Below the pieces are notes generated by a model. The model was not told the origin of the DNA and did no database searches. It was given only the letters and a program-made list of their open reading frames with translations. Shown here one piece after another: positions 1-4,912 of a DNA stretch of 10,782 nucleotides (positions within the stretch are counted from its first letter, which is position 1; the number at the start of each line of letters is the position of its first letter). The stretch spans positions 1-10,782 of the forward strand of contig JAIRLZ010000092.1 of the NCBI GenBank assembly GCA_031259035.1. Direction: 5' to 3'. This DNA comes from Treponema sp. (lineage in GTDB: Bacteria; Spirochaetota; Spirochaetia; Treponematales; Breznakiellaceae). The position numbers and the translations under genes are program-made.

Positions 1-1
1 G

Positions 2-91
2 TTGCGGCACAATGTGAACAAGGCCGTCCTCGCGTTGCGGGAGTCCGTCGCCGCTCAGTCCCATCCTTCGGGGAGGGAACCCGCGGCTTAA
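2..91 (+). CDS. C-terminal tail of an upstream gene (partial, unidentified)
   Basis: A frame open from the window edge ends in TAA at 89-91 and gives 29 residues, LRHNVNKAVLALRESVAAQS followed by HPSGREPAA. The composition (helix-like NKAVLALRESVAA, then a short polar tail) looks more protein-like than the other two frames, one of which stops almost at once. The repeat-rich non-coding region starts immediately after this stop, which fits a gene end. The gene begins outside the window, so neither family nor function can be judged. It could be a chance open frame, because the stretch is short and GC-rich. Confidence 0.35.
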   Translation: MRHNVNKAVLALRESVAAQSHPSGREPAA

Positions 92-149
92 AGTTACTTT
101 TTTCTAAATGAGGCATCCATCCTTAAAGTTACTTTTTGAAATGAGGCAT
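87..149 (+). repeat. Two-copy direct repeat (about 30 bp)
   Basis: Copy 1 at 87-116 and copy 2 at 122-149 share CTTAAAGTTACTTTTT, then two or three differing bases, then AAATGAGGCAT. The copies are separated by five bases and differ only by a small indel in the T tract and neighbouring bases. The pair lies directly after the stop codon of the upstream gene. No coding or binding function can be assigned. Confidence 0.75.
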
Positions 150-234
150 TACGGGGGGCGCATCGCCTCATTGAAAAAGCGCCCCAAGCAACTCAAATTA
201 CCTCGGAGTTTGTCGCGCTTCGCGCCCCAAACCG

Positions 235-264
235 GAGAAAAGGCGCGTTTTTGCGCCTTTTCTT
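235..264. terminator. Probable bidirectional intrinsic terminator
   Basis: GGCGC at 242-246 and GCGCC at 253-257 form a GC stem around a six-base loop (GTTTTT). The stem is extended outward by AAAA (238-241) pairing with TTTT (258-261), then two further pairs and a wobble. Read on plus, the GC stem runs into TTTTCTT; read on minus it runs into TTTTCTC. Such A/T-flanked stems are typical of terminators used from both sides. It would stop readthrough of the upstream plus gene and of the minus operon that ends at 432. Confidence 0.45.
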
Positions 265-281
265 CCGCTCAAACTCCGTCG

Positions 282-310
282 AACCGAAGGTTCGCAAACC
301 GAAGGTTCGC
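282..310 (+). repeat. Tandem 15-bp repeat with internal dyad
   Basis: AACCGAAGGTTCGC occurs at 282-295 and again at 297-310, a period of 15. Each unit contains an internal inverted repeat (GAACC-GAA-GGTTC, complete with its 5' flank in the first unit), so either copy could fold or act as a symmetric protein-binding site. Only two units are present, so this is not an array. Confidence 0.7.
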
Positions 311-325
311 GGCAGCCCATACATC

Positions 326-370
326 GTAGTTTTCATGGCTTTTTTCAACGAAAAAACCATGAAAACCTAC
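326..370. other. Long imperfect hairpin
   Basis: GTAG-TTTTCATGG (326-338) faces CCATGAAAA-CCTAC (357-370), with one bulge. Inside it, CTTTTTT faces AAAAAA with one mismatch, leaving a loop of about four bases. The apex is AT-rich and there is no free T tract after it on either strand, so it is a poor intrinsic terminator by itself. It may protect the 3' end of the minus-strand transcript or be part of the repeat element around it. Confidence 0.5.
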
Positions 371-388
371 AAGCGCAACAGGCTGCTA

Positions 389-412
389 GGGATGCCCTCC
401 TTTGGGCATCCC
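389..412 (-). terminator. Hairpin just downstream of the KdsC-like gene
   Basis: GGGATGCCC (389-397) and GGGCATCCC (404-412) form a perfect 9-bp stem with a six-base loop, 20 bases beyond the stop codon of the minus-strand gene ending at 432. The position suits a transcript 3' end, but no T run follows on the minus strand. It is therefore either a weak or factor-assisted terminator, or a 3'-end-stabilising stem. Confidence 0.4.
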
Positions 413-431
413 TATGGGCTTAAAACACCTT

Positions 432-971
432 TCATAAAGCATTAAACAGGCGCAAAAATGATTCCTCCATCGCCGACGCTTGTAGCAACTTCTCACACAC
501 ATCATGCAGATCAGACGCTTGCGGTAACTTTTCGCATACATCGTACACCGCGCCGTGCCCGCCGGGGTAGGGTGATATATAGTCGGCAAGCATCTTAACT
601 TTCACGTCCACGTCCGTAGGACAGGCTTTGAATCCGCAACGCTTCATCACCGCAAAGTTGTTCAGGTCGTTTCCGATATATGCCACATCCGCAAACGTTA
701 GACCGCGCTCGGTCAAGATTCTCTCAAGAACCGACTGTTTATCCGCCGTATTCTCTATTAGTTCGGAGCTCAGTTCCACGGCGTATTGTCTGACCGCTTC
801 AGACGCAAACCCCATGAATAACACTACGGAAATGCCAACATGTGGCAACGCCTTCAGAATCAAGCTGTCCTTCACAGAAAAACTCTTTATTTTGTGACCA
901 CCGCCATAGGCAATGCCGCCATCCGTAAGCACGCCATCCACATTAAGAACGAGAAGCTTAATATCCCTCAT
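432..971 (-). CDS. KdsC/YrbI-type HAD family protein, catalytically degenerate
   Basis: The 179-residue product aligns by eye along its whole length with the KdsC family (3-deoxy-D-manno-octulosonate 8-phosphate phosphatase and relatives acting on nonulosonate phosphates), which is usually 160-190 residues. Family landmarks are N-terminal VDGVLTDGG (11-19), DKQSVLERIL (77-86), VAYIGNDLNN (96-105) and YPGGHGAVYDVCE (135-147). Several HAD catalytic positions differ: the nucleophile Asp of DxDG is Asn10, the usual TGR of motif II is Met53-Gly-Phe, and the GDDxxD metal loop reads GNDLNN (101-105, only Asp102 kept). Lys78 is kept. The C-terminus has a 13-residue near-duplication (DVCEKLPQAS/DVCEKLLQAS). 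An AAGGTGGTGA sequence about 10 bases upstream supports the start. Phosphatase activity is unlikely; it may be a structural pseudoenzyme or a gene under decay, since kdsB debris lies just upstream. Confidence 0.85.
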   Translation of the reverse strand: MRDIKLLVLNVDGVLTDGGIAYGGGHKIKSFSVKDSLILKALPHVGISVVLFMGFASEAVRQYAVELSSELIENTADKQSVLERILTERGLTFADVAYIGNDLNNFAVMKRCGFKACPTDVDVKVKMLADYISPYPGGHGAVYDVCEKLPQASDLHDVCEKLLQASAMEESFLRLFNAL

Positions 972-990
972 TTTACAATCTTCACCACCT

Positions 991-1143
991 TTACCACAAT
1001 AAATACTCGCCTAATCCTTTATCTGCCAGTTCACTGTTCCCGAATTCGTTGAACGTGGAGGAAAATTTATAAAGTTCACGTAATCATCGCTTCGGGTCGT
1101 CACCTTGTTCGATTACATCAAACGAGGTTAAGACGTCTACAAT
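991..1143 (-). pseudogene. Coding-like remnant between the kdsB fragment and the KdsC-like gene
   Basis: One minus-strand frame reads IVDVLTSFDVIEQGDDPKR (1143-1087), then a TGA at 1084-1086, then about 30 open codons ending LADKGLGEYLLW and a TAA at 991-993. The composition is protein-like and the final stretch ends just before the next gene's ribosome binding site, as an intact gene would. No start codon or binding site fits. I do not recognise the family. It may be the 3' part of the damaged cytidylyltransferase gene upstream, or of another gene lost from the operon. The stop at 1084 is a single-base change from a sense codon. Confidence 0.35.
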
Positions 1144-1144
1144 G

Positions 1145-1351
1145 CTACGCAAGCCCCCGCCCCTCCGCGTAAAGGGATGAGGCGTAGTCGTAAACTGGAT
1201 GCTTCTTCACACTCATTGCGTTGTGGTAAATAGGCTCTATTCTGACATTTTCCCATACACGCTGTATCATCGGCTTGCCTGCGATATCTAAAAGCGGCTT
1301 GCCCGGAAAACGGCTCCACCATGCTCCATCCCGTCGCCGACATCTCGTCAC
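1145..1351 (-). pseudogene. kdsB: kdsB-like cytidylyltransferase remnant
   Basis: The frame contains SRFPGKPLLDIAGKPMIQRV followed by WENV (about 1241-1315). This is the N-terminal nucleotide-binding signature of CMP-Kdo synthetase (KdsB) and related CMP-sugar synthetases, which normally read PARxxSSRxPGKPLxDIxGKPMI. The residues before it (CRRRDGAWW) do not match; reading the adjacent frame gives DGMEHGG, so a frameshift near 1313-1330 is likely. After WENV nothing matches the family, and the frame ends after 68 codons where KdsB is about 240-260, so most of the catalytic domain is missing. A GTG at 1349-1351 overlaps the TGA of the kinase gene, so it was probably translationally coupled. 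It cannot be functional. Confidence 0.65.
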
Positions 1352-2430
1352 CCCCCGCCGAGGAGCCGCGCTATGCCGGACATTTTCTTCCCGTCTACAA
1401 ATGTGCCGTCCACATCAAGCGCCTCGCGGGCGGCTTTGTTGCCGAAACTCGCGCATTCGCCGAGCGATTTGTCGCGCAGCCACGCGCCAAGAAAAGCGGC
1501 GCAAAAAGCGTCGCCCGCGCCGGTGGTCTCCTTAGGGATAACGGCAAGCGTGTCCTCGCGGTGAACCCTGCCGCCCGCAAACACCATCGCGCCCTTTGCG
1601 CCGAGTTTCACCACAACAACCGGAACCAGATCATTGGCGAGCGTCTGGAAAAAGAGTTGCATTTTCGATGGCAACGGATTTCTGCGGGCAAAAAGCCAAT
1701 CCATGAAACCGATAGGTTTTTCTTCCTCCTCACTTGGCTCGCCGTTAATGCGCCGGTAGAACGCGCCCGCTTCTTCCTTATTCATAAAGAGCAGAAGCGG
1801 ATACTCTTTGCAGTACCGCAAGATGTCCTGAGCGTGCGTCTCAGTCATCTCAACCGAGCCAACGTCAAGAGCGACCATAGTGCCATATTCGGAGGCAAGA
1901 TCAAGGATGCGGCTCACCAGAGCCTCCCGGTTCAAAATATAACCGTCTATCACGACAATCCGCGCCAGCCTAATCGCGTCTTCCTTCACGTCCTTCGCCT
2001 CAAGAAGTTCGGCTGCGGAAATAGACGCCGCGATAACGTTAGGCTCGCCTTCGCGTTGCAGGAAAACACACGCGCCGGTCGGCTTCCGCTCTTTTGTCAA
2101 AAAAAGCGTTGCGTCCGCAGCCCGCATGTCCCGCTCAAAAATCTTCGCAAACTCATCATCCGGACCAACCGCGCCCATATACCCCGCGCGTATTCCAAGA
2201 AGAGCGGCAACCTTGGCGACATTCGCGGCCCCGCCGCCGGAAATCGCGGCGCTGTTGGGGAAACGCCTGAGAATCTCCAGCAGCTTCTCATATTCAATAT
2301 GGCGCGACTCCGTTATGCCGATCTTCCTGAATTGCTCATTGGTGACTTTTATAAAAATATCGACCAGCGCGTTGCCGATGCAGAGCATTTCCAAATTTTT
2401 ATTTTCATCATCCATATGTAATTCCGCCAT
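1348..2430 (-). CDS. PfkB/ribokinase-family carbohydrate or nucleoside kinase
   Basis: A 360-residue cytoplasmic kinase that transfers the ATP gamma-phosphate to a sugar or nucleoside hydroxyl. Signatures are SGGGAANVAKVAALLG (64-79, substrate-binding first PfkB motif) and ETTGAGDAFCAAFL (301-314, second PfkB motif with anion hole and catalytic base Asp307). NKEE at 217-220 matches the N-x-x-E metal/phosphate region. The N-terminal pattern (LCIGNALVDIFIKV) is shared with adenosine-kinase-like members. A charged insert at about 230-262 enlarges it relative to the usual 300-330 residues. The substrate cannot be told from sequence. AGAGG six bases before the ATG at 2430 supports this start over a second Met at residue 6. 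It follows ackA by 16 bases, so they are probably cotranscribed. A G6 run closes the gene and overlaps the kdsB remnant. Confidence 0.9.
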   Translation of the reverse strand: MAELHMDDENKNLEMLCIGNALVDIFIKVTNEQFRKIGITESRHIEYEKLLEILRRFPNSAAISGGGAANVAKVAALLGIRAGYMGAVGPDDEFAKIFERDMRAADATLFLTKERKPTGACVFLQREGEPNVIAASISAAELLEAKDVKEDAIRLARIVVIDGYILNREALVSRILDLASEYGTMVALDVGSVEMTETHAQDILRYCKEYPLLLFMNKEEAGAFYRRINGEPSEEEEKPIGFMDWLFARRNPLPSKMQLFFQTLANDLVPVVVVKLGAKGAMVFAGGRVHREDTLAVIPKETTGAGDAFCAAFLGAWLRDKSLGECASFGNKAAREALDVDGTFVDGKKMSGIARLLGGG

Positions 2431-2446
2431 GAAGCGCCTCTGCGCC

Positions 2447-3784
2447 CTACTTGGGCAGCGCTAAAATCTTCTCCAGCTCCGGCAGTTTTTTCAAATCCTC
2501 TTTCAAACCTTCAGCGCGGGTCTTATTTACGTAGTCCTTGCTCTGGAATGAATAGGCAAACCACGTATGAACATCGTACGTACCCACCATAAGCGCGTAA
2601 GCGTCCTCAGTCATTACAAGTTCCTCGTCAGTCGGAATGATGAAGACGGGAATCGCCGAAGAGTCCGCGGAGATGCGGGTCTCGGCGTTGCGGGTATGGG
2701 CGAGGGCGTTCTTCGCCGGATCGTAGACAATGCCCAATCCTTCAAGCCCCTCAAGGAACTTCGCGCGCATGAAACCGGCGAATTCGCCTACGCCGGCGGT
2801 AAGTGCCACGGCATCCACACGCCCAAGCGCCGCCATATACGCGCCGATGTACTTTTTCACACGGTGCGCCTCCATATTCTGCGCAAGAACCGCCCGTTTG
2901 TCGCCTTGTTCGGCGGCTTTTTGTATGTCGCGGCGGTCGTTGTATGCGCCGGTAATGCCCAAAAGACCGGACTTCTTGTTCAGAGCGCTTTCCATTTCCG
3001 CCGCGCTCATGCCGGTCTTCCTCATCACATAGAACGGCATGGCCATATCCGCATCGCCGGAACGGGTTCCCATCACCAGCCCTTCGAGCGGCGTGATGCC
3101 CATGCTCGTGTCAAAAGAACAGCCGTCCTTAACCGCGCACACGGACGAACCGTTCCCAATATGGCAGATGATGAGATTCGTCTCTGAAGGCTTTTTGCCA
3201 AGCAGCACGGACGCCCGTTTCGCCGTATACAGAAAGCTCGTGCCGTGGAACCCGTATTTCCGTACGCCATACTTCTCGTACCATTCATACGGCACAGCAT
3301 ACATAAAAGAAGAAGCCGGCATGGTCTGATGCCACGCCGTATCCATAACCGCGCAATGCGGCGCGTTGGGCAACACTTTCTTCGCGGCCTCAATGCCCAT
3401 GATATTCGCCGGGTTGTGAAGCGGACCCAAATCCTTCACCTCATTAAACGCCTTCATCGCCTCATCGTCAACGATCACGCTCTTGGTGAATTTGTCGCCT
3501 CCATGCAGCACCCGGTGTCCAACCGCCTTGATAACGCTCATATCTTCAATGACCCCGCGGTCGGGATCGATCAGCAGTTTGATAATAAGGTTCACCGCGT
3601 CGGTATGCGTGGGGCAGTTCTGATAGAGAGTATACTCCTCTTTGCCCTTCGCCTTATGCGTGATAAAAGACCCGTCAAACGTAACCTTCTCCACAACGCC
3701 CACAGCCAATACATCCTTGGCATCCCAATCGTACACCTGATACTTCGCCGACGACGAACCGCAGTTCAATGTTAAAATAACCAT
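2447..3784 (-). CDS. ackA: Acetate kinase
   Basis: Interconverts acetyl phosphate + ADP and acetate + ATP, the substrate-level phosphorylation step of fermentation and acetogenesis. Counting from Met at 3784, family residues fall at their classical places: LNCGSSSAKYQ with Asn7, GHRVLHGG with Arg91, DTAWHQTMP with Asp148, YGFHGTS with His180, CHIGNGSS (207-214), MGTRSGD with Arg241, and PTDEEL with Glu388. Together these define both halves of the ASKHA-fold active site. At 445 residues it is longer than the usual 400 or so; the extra part is a charged C-terminal tail (about 405-445, ending DLKKLPELEKILALPK). A longer frame starts at 3811, but GGGGGAG five bases before 3784 and homology at the first residues fix this start. 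No phosphotransacetylase gene is visible nearby. It appears to head the operon with the PfkB-type kinase. Confidence 0.97.
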   Translation of the reverse strand: MVILTLNCGSSSAKYQVYDWDAKDVLAVGVVEKVTFDGSFITHKAKGKEEYTLYQNCPTHTDAVNLIIKLLIDPDRGVIEDMSVIKAVGHRVLHGGDKFTKSVIVDDEAMKAFNEVKDLGPLHNPANIMGIEAAKKVLPNAPHCAVMDTAWHQTMPASSFMYAVPYEWYEKYGVRKYGFHGTSFLYTAKRASVLLGKKPSETNLIICHIGNGSSVCAVKDGCSFDTSMGITPLEGLVMGTRSGDADMAMPFYVMRKTGMSAAEMESALNKKSGLLGITGAYNDRRDIQKAAEQGDKRAVLAQNMEAHRVKKYIGAYMAALGRVDAVALTAGVGEFAGFMRAKFLEGLEGLGIVYDPAKNALAHTRNAETRISADSSAIPVFIIPTDEELVMTEDAYALMVGTYDVHTWFAYSFQSKDYVNKTRAEGLKEDLKKLPELEKILALPK

Positions 3785-3894
3785 ATATTCTCCCCCATAA
3801 CCTATAACCATAACATAGATGATCTTATTTTACTATGACACGCCGAACTATGTCTAGCGTAACGGCATGAAAAACCGCAGTCCTCCAATCAATT

Positions 3895-3927
3895 GATAGG
3901 GCGGCGGAATCAAACCGCCGCCCTATC
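3895..3927 (-). other. 13-bp perfect hairpin in the ackA leader
   Basis: GATAGGGCGGCGG (3895-3907) and CCGCCGCCCTATC (3915-3927) pair perfectly with a seven-base loop. It lies 110 bases upstream of the ackA start and would be inside the 5' leader if the promoter at 4005-4033 is used. There is no T tract on either side, so it is not an intrinsic terminator. An adjacent ten-base palindrome ATCAATTGAT overlaps its edge at 3888-3897. Possible roles are mRNA stability or protein binding; the function is unknown. Confidence 0.7.
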
Positions 3928-4004
3928 CCCCGATCCGCTTTGACGGCGCAACCCGCGCGGCGCCGCCGTTTGAACCATGTTTTGGGTGGAAAAAACTCAT
4001 AGTT

Positions 4005-4033
4005 ATTATAAAAAAACTCTCAGATTATGACAC
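4005..4033 (-). promoter_or_regulatory. Candidate sigma70-type promoter for ackA
   Basis: On the minus strand a -35-like GTGTCA (4033-4028) is followed after 17 bases by a consensus TATAAT (4010-4005). The predicted start near 3998 gives a leader of about 210 bases containing the 13-bp hairpin. The -35 matches four of six consensus bases. The region is very AT-rich, so chance matches are likely. Confidence 0.4.
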
Positions 4034-4068
4034 TTATAATAAAAAATGTGTTTTTTCAAAAGCATATA

Positions 4069-4097
4069 TTGCTTTTATTCAAAACAATGTGTACAGT
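4069..4097 (+). promoter_or_regulatory. Candidate promoter for the response regulator gene
   Basis: TTGCTT (4069-4074), a 17-base spacer and TACAGT (4092-4097) make a reasonable sigma70-type promoter. Transcription would begin near 4104, giving a leader of about 120 bases that contains the terminator hairpin at 4122-4158. A small AAAAGCA/TGCTTTT dyad (4058-4064, 4070-4076) overlaps the -35 and could be an operator. Other AT-rich -10-like sequences (TATAAT at 4035-4040) lack a partner -35 on this strand. Confidence 0.4.
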
Positions 4098-4121
4098 TGA
4101 GCCTATTCTAAACTCGGTTAA

Positions 4122-4158
4122 TTGAGGAACGGCGGCCCGCTGTTCCTCAAGCTTTTTT
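4122..4158 (+). terminator. Intrinsic terminator inside the response regulator leader
   Basis: TTGAGGAACGGC (4122-4133) pairs with GCTGTTCCTCAA (4139-4150), 12 bp including one G-T wobble, with a five-base loop. The stem is followed by GC and six T residues (4153-4158). This is the textbook intrinsic terminator layout on the plus strand, yet no plus-strand gene precedes it and the regulator's ATG is only 68 bases downstream. It therefore either ends a short leader RNA (an attenuator) or insulates the regulator from upstream transcription. Confidence 0.65.
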
Positions 4159-4193
4159 CAAAACCAACCTGATTTTGAAAAAACGCCGCCGTT
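4128..4193 (+). promoter_or_regulatory. Alternative leader structure competing with the terminator
   Basis: AACGGCGGC (4128-4136), which is half inside the 5' arm of the terminator, is exactly complementary to GCCGCCGTT at 4185-4193, and an identical GCCGCCGTT lies upstream at 3962-3970. Nested between the downstream pair, the terminator's own T run is the 5' arm of a second perfect 11-bp hairpin: TTTTTTCAAAA (4153-4163) with TTTTGAAAAAA (4173-4183). Thus the terminator and at least one other fold are mutually exclusive. The downstream partner is made after the terminator, unlike a classical antiterminator; the upstream copy would have the classical order but needs a transcript starting before 3962. 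Confidence 0.35.
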
Positions 4194-4225
4194 ACTACTT
4201 TCTAACTATCGAAAAGGCTTGGTTT

Positions 4226-4912
4226 ATGATAAAAATTATTATTATTGACAGCGATGAAGCGGAACTATACAGACTAAAAGACGGCTTCTCTTCTCAAAGC
4301 GATTTTGACGTTATCGGGATCGGGAAAGACTGCTATGACGCGATCAAACTGGTTGGAAGCAAACGTCCGGATATCGTCATCATGGACATTGAGTTAAAAG
4401 ACGGCGACGGCATTGGACTCATACCGCTGCTCAAAAGCAAATCGCCCAATACGGCCGTTGTTTTTTTCACCAATTTTGAAGATGAAGAGCATATCTACAA
4501 GGCGCTTGTTCAAAAACCGGCGGGCTATATTGTCAAACGCGGAGGCGTTCCCAATCTTTGCGGTGCTATTAAAAACATCCGCCGCGGCGATTGTTTTATC
4601 GGTTCGCAGATAGCGTCAAAAGTATGCTCCATTTTTTCACATATGGCAAAAAAGGGGGTGTATCCCGAACTCATGCCGTATAATAAACAAACGTATAAAA
4701 AACATACGGTGCCGCCGGGCGTTTCTGGCATAGAGATGCGGATCATCGGGTTCATCGCTGAAGGCCGATCCACCCATGAGATAGCGGAACATCTCTCAAT
4801 TGCCGACGGCACCGCACGGAATTACATTTCGGCGGCGATGCGGAAAGTCGGAGTGAGCAACCGCAGCCAGCTCGCCCTTTTCGCCGTACATCACGGGCTT
4901 GTACCGGTCTGA
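4226..4912 (+). CDS. NarL/LuxR-family response regulator (orphan)
   Basis: A 228-residue two-domain transcription regulator. Residues 1-120 are a receiver domain: acidic Asp8/Asp10, phosphoacceptor Asp54 in IVIMDIELKDGDG, Thr82 of the switch region, and Lys104 in YIVKRG. All key residues are present, so it should be phosphorylatable. Residues about 165-222 are a LuxR-type helix-turn-helix (IIGFIAEGRSTHEIAEHLSI, then ARNYISAAMRKVGVSNRSQLA). The linker (about 130-164) is long and basic. The start is ATG at 4226, with AAAAGG eight bases before it; a TTG at 4175 would add 17 basic residues inside the leader hairpin and is less likely. No sensor kinase gene is in the window. Its 3' end overlaps the convergent galactosidase gene by 22 bases. 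Target genes are unknown; the adjoining genes are possible targets. Confidence 0.93.
   Translation: MIKIIIIDSDEAELYRLKDGFSSQSDFDVIGIGKDCYDAIKLVGSKRPDIVIMDIELKDGDGIGLIPLLKSKSPNTAVVFFTNFEDEEHIYKALVQKPAGYIVKRGGVPNLCGAIKNIRRGDCFIGSQIASKVCSIFSHMAKKGVYPELMPYNKQTYKKHTVPPGVSGIEMRIIGFIAEGRSTHEIAEHLSIADGTARNYISAAMRKVGVSNRSQLALFAVHHGLVPV

Larger units (their letters stand above)
92..431. other. Intergenic region rich in repeats and hairpins, no convincing gene
   Basis: These 340 bases hold two copies of a CTTAAAGTTACTTTTT direct repeat, a GC stem flanked by A and T tracts, a tandem AACCGAAGGTTCGC pair, and two further hairpins (described separately). Two more inverted pairs are visible: ATGAGGC at 141-147 with GCCTCAT at 165-171, and CGGAGTTT at 204-211 with AAACTCCG at 271-278, the latter enclosing the GC stem. 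Open frames here are short, overlap each other and lack ribosome binding sites. The density of nested dyads suggests a non-coding repeated element or a compound transcription-termination zone for the minus-strand operon that ends at 432; which of these cannot be decided from one copy. Confidence 0.5.

Noticed and set aside
282..310. CRISPR-like or tRNA T-loop-like repeats (GGTTCG)
   Set aside because: Only two 15-base units with no spacers, and no cloverleaf arms around the GGTTCG.
1351..1356. G6 run at the end of the kinase gene as a phase-variation switch
   Set aside because: Six bases is short for slippage, it affects only the last residues, and the downstream frame is already broken.
1321..2421. 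366-codon plus-strand open frame opposite the PfkB-family kinase
   Set aside because: It mirrors the kinase gene in an antisense frame; the minus frame carries both PfkB motifs and a ribosome binding site, and the plus product has no recognisable motif.
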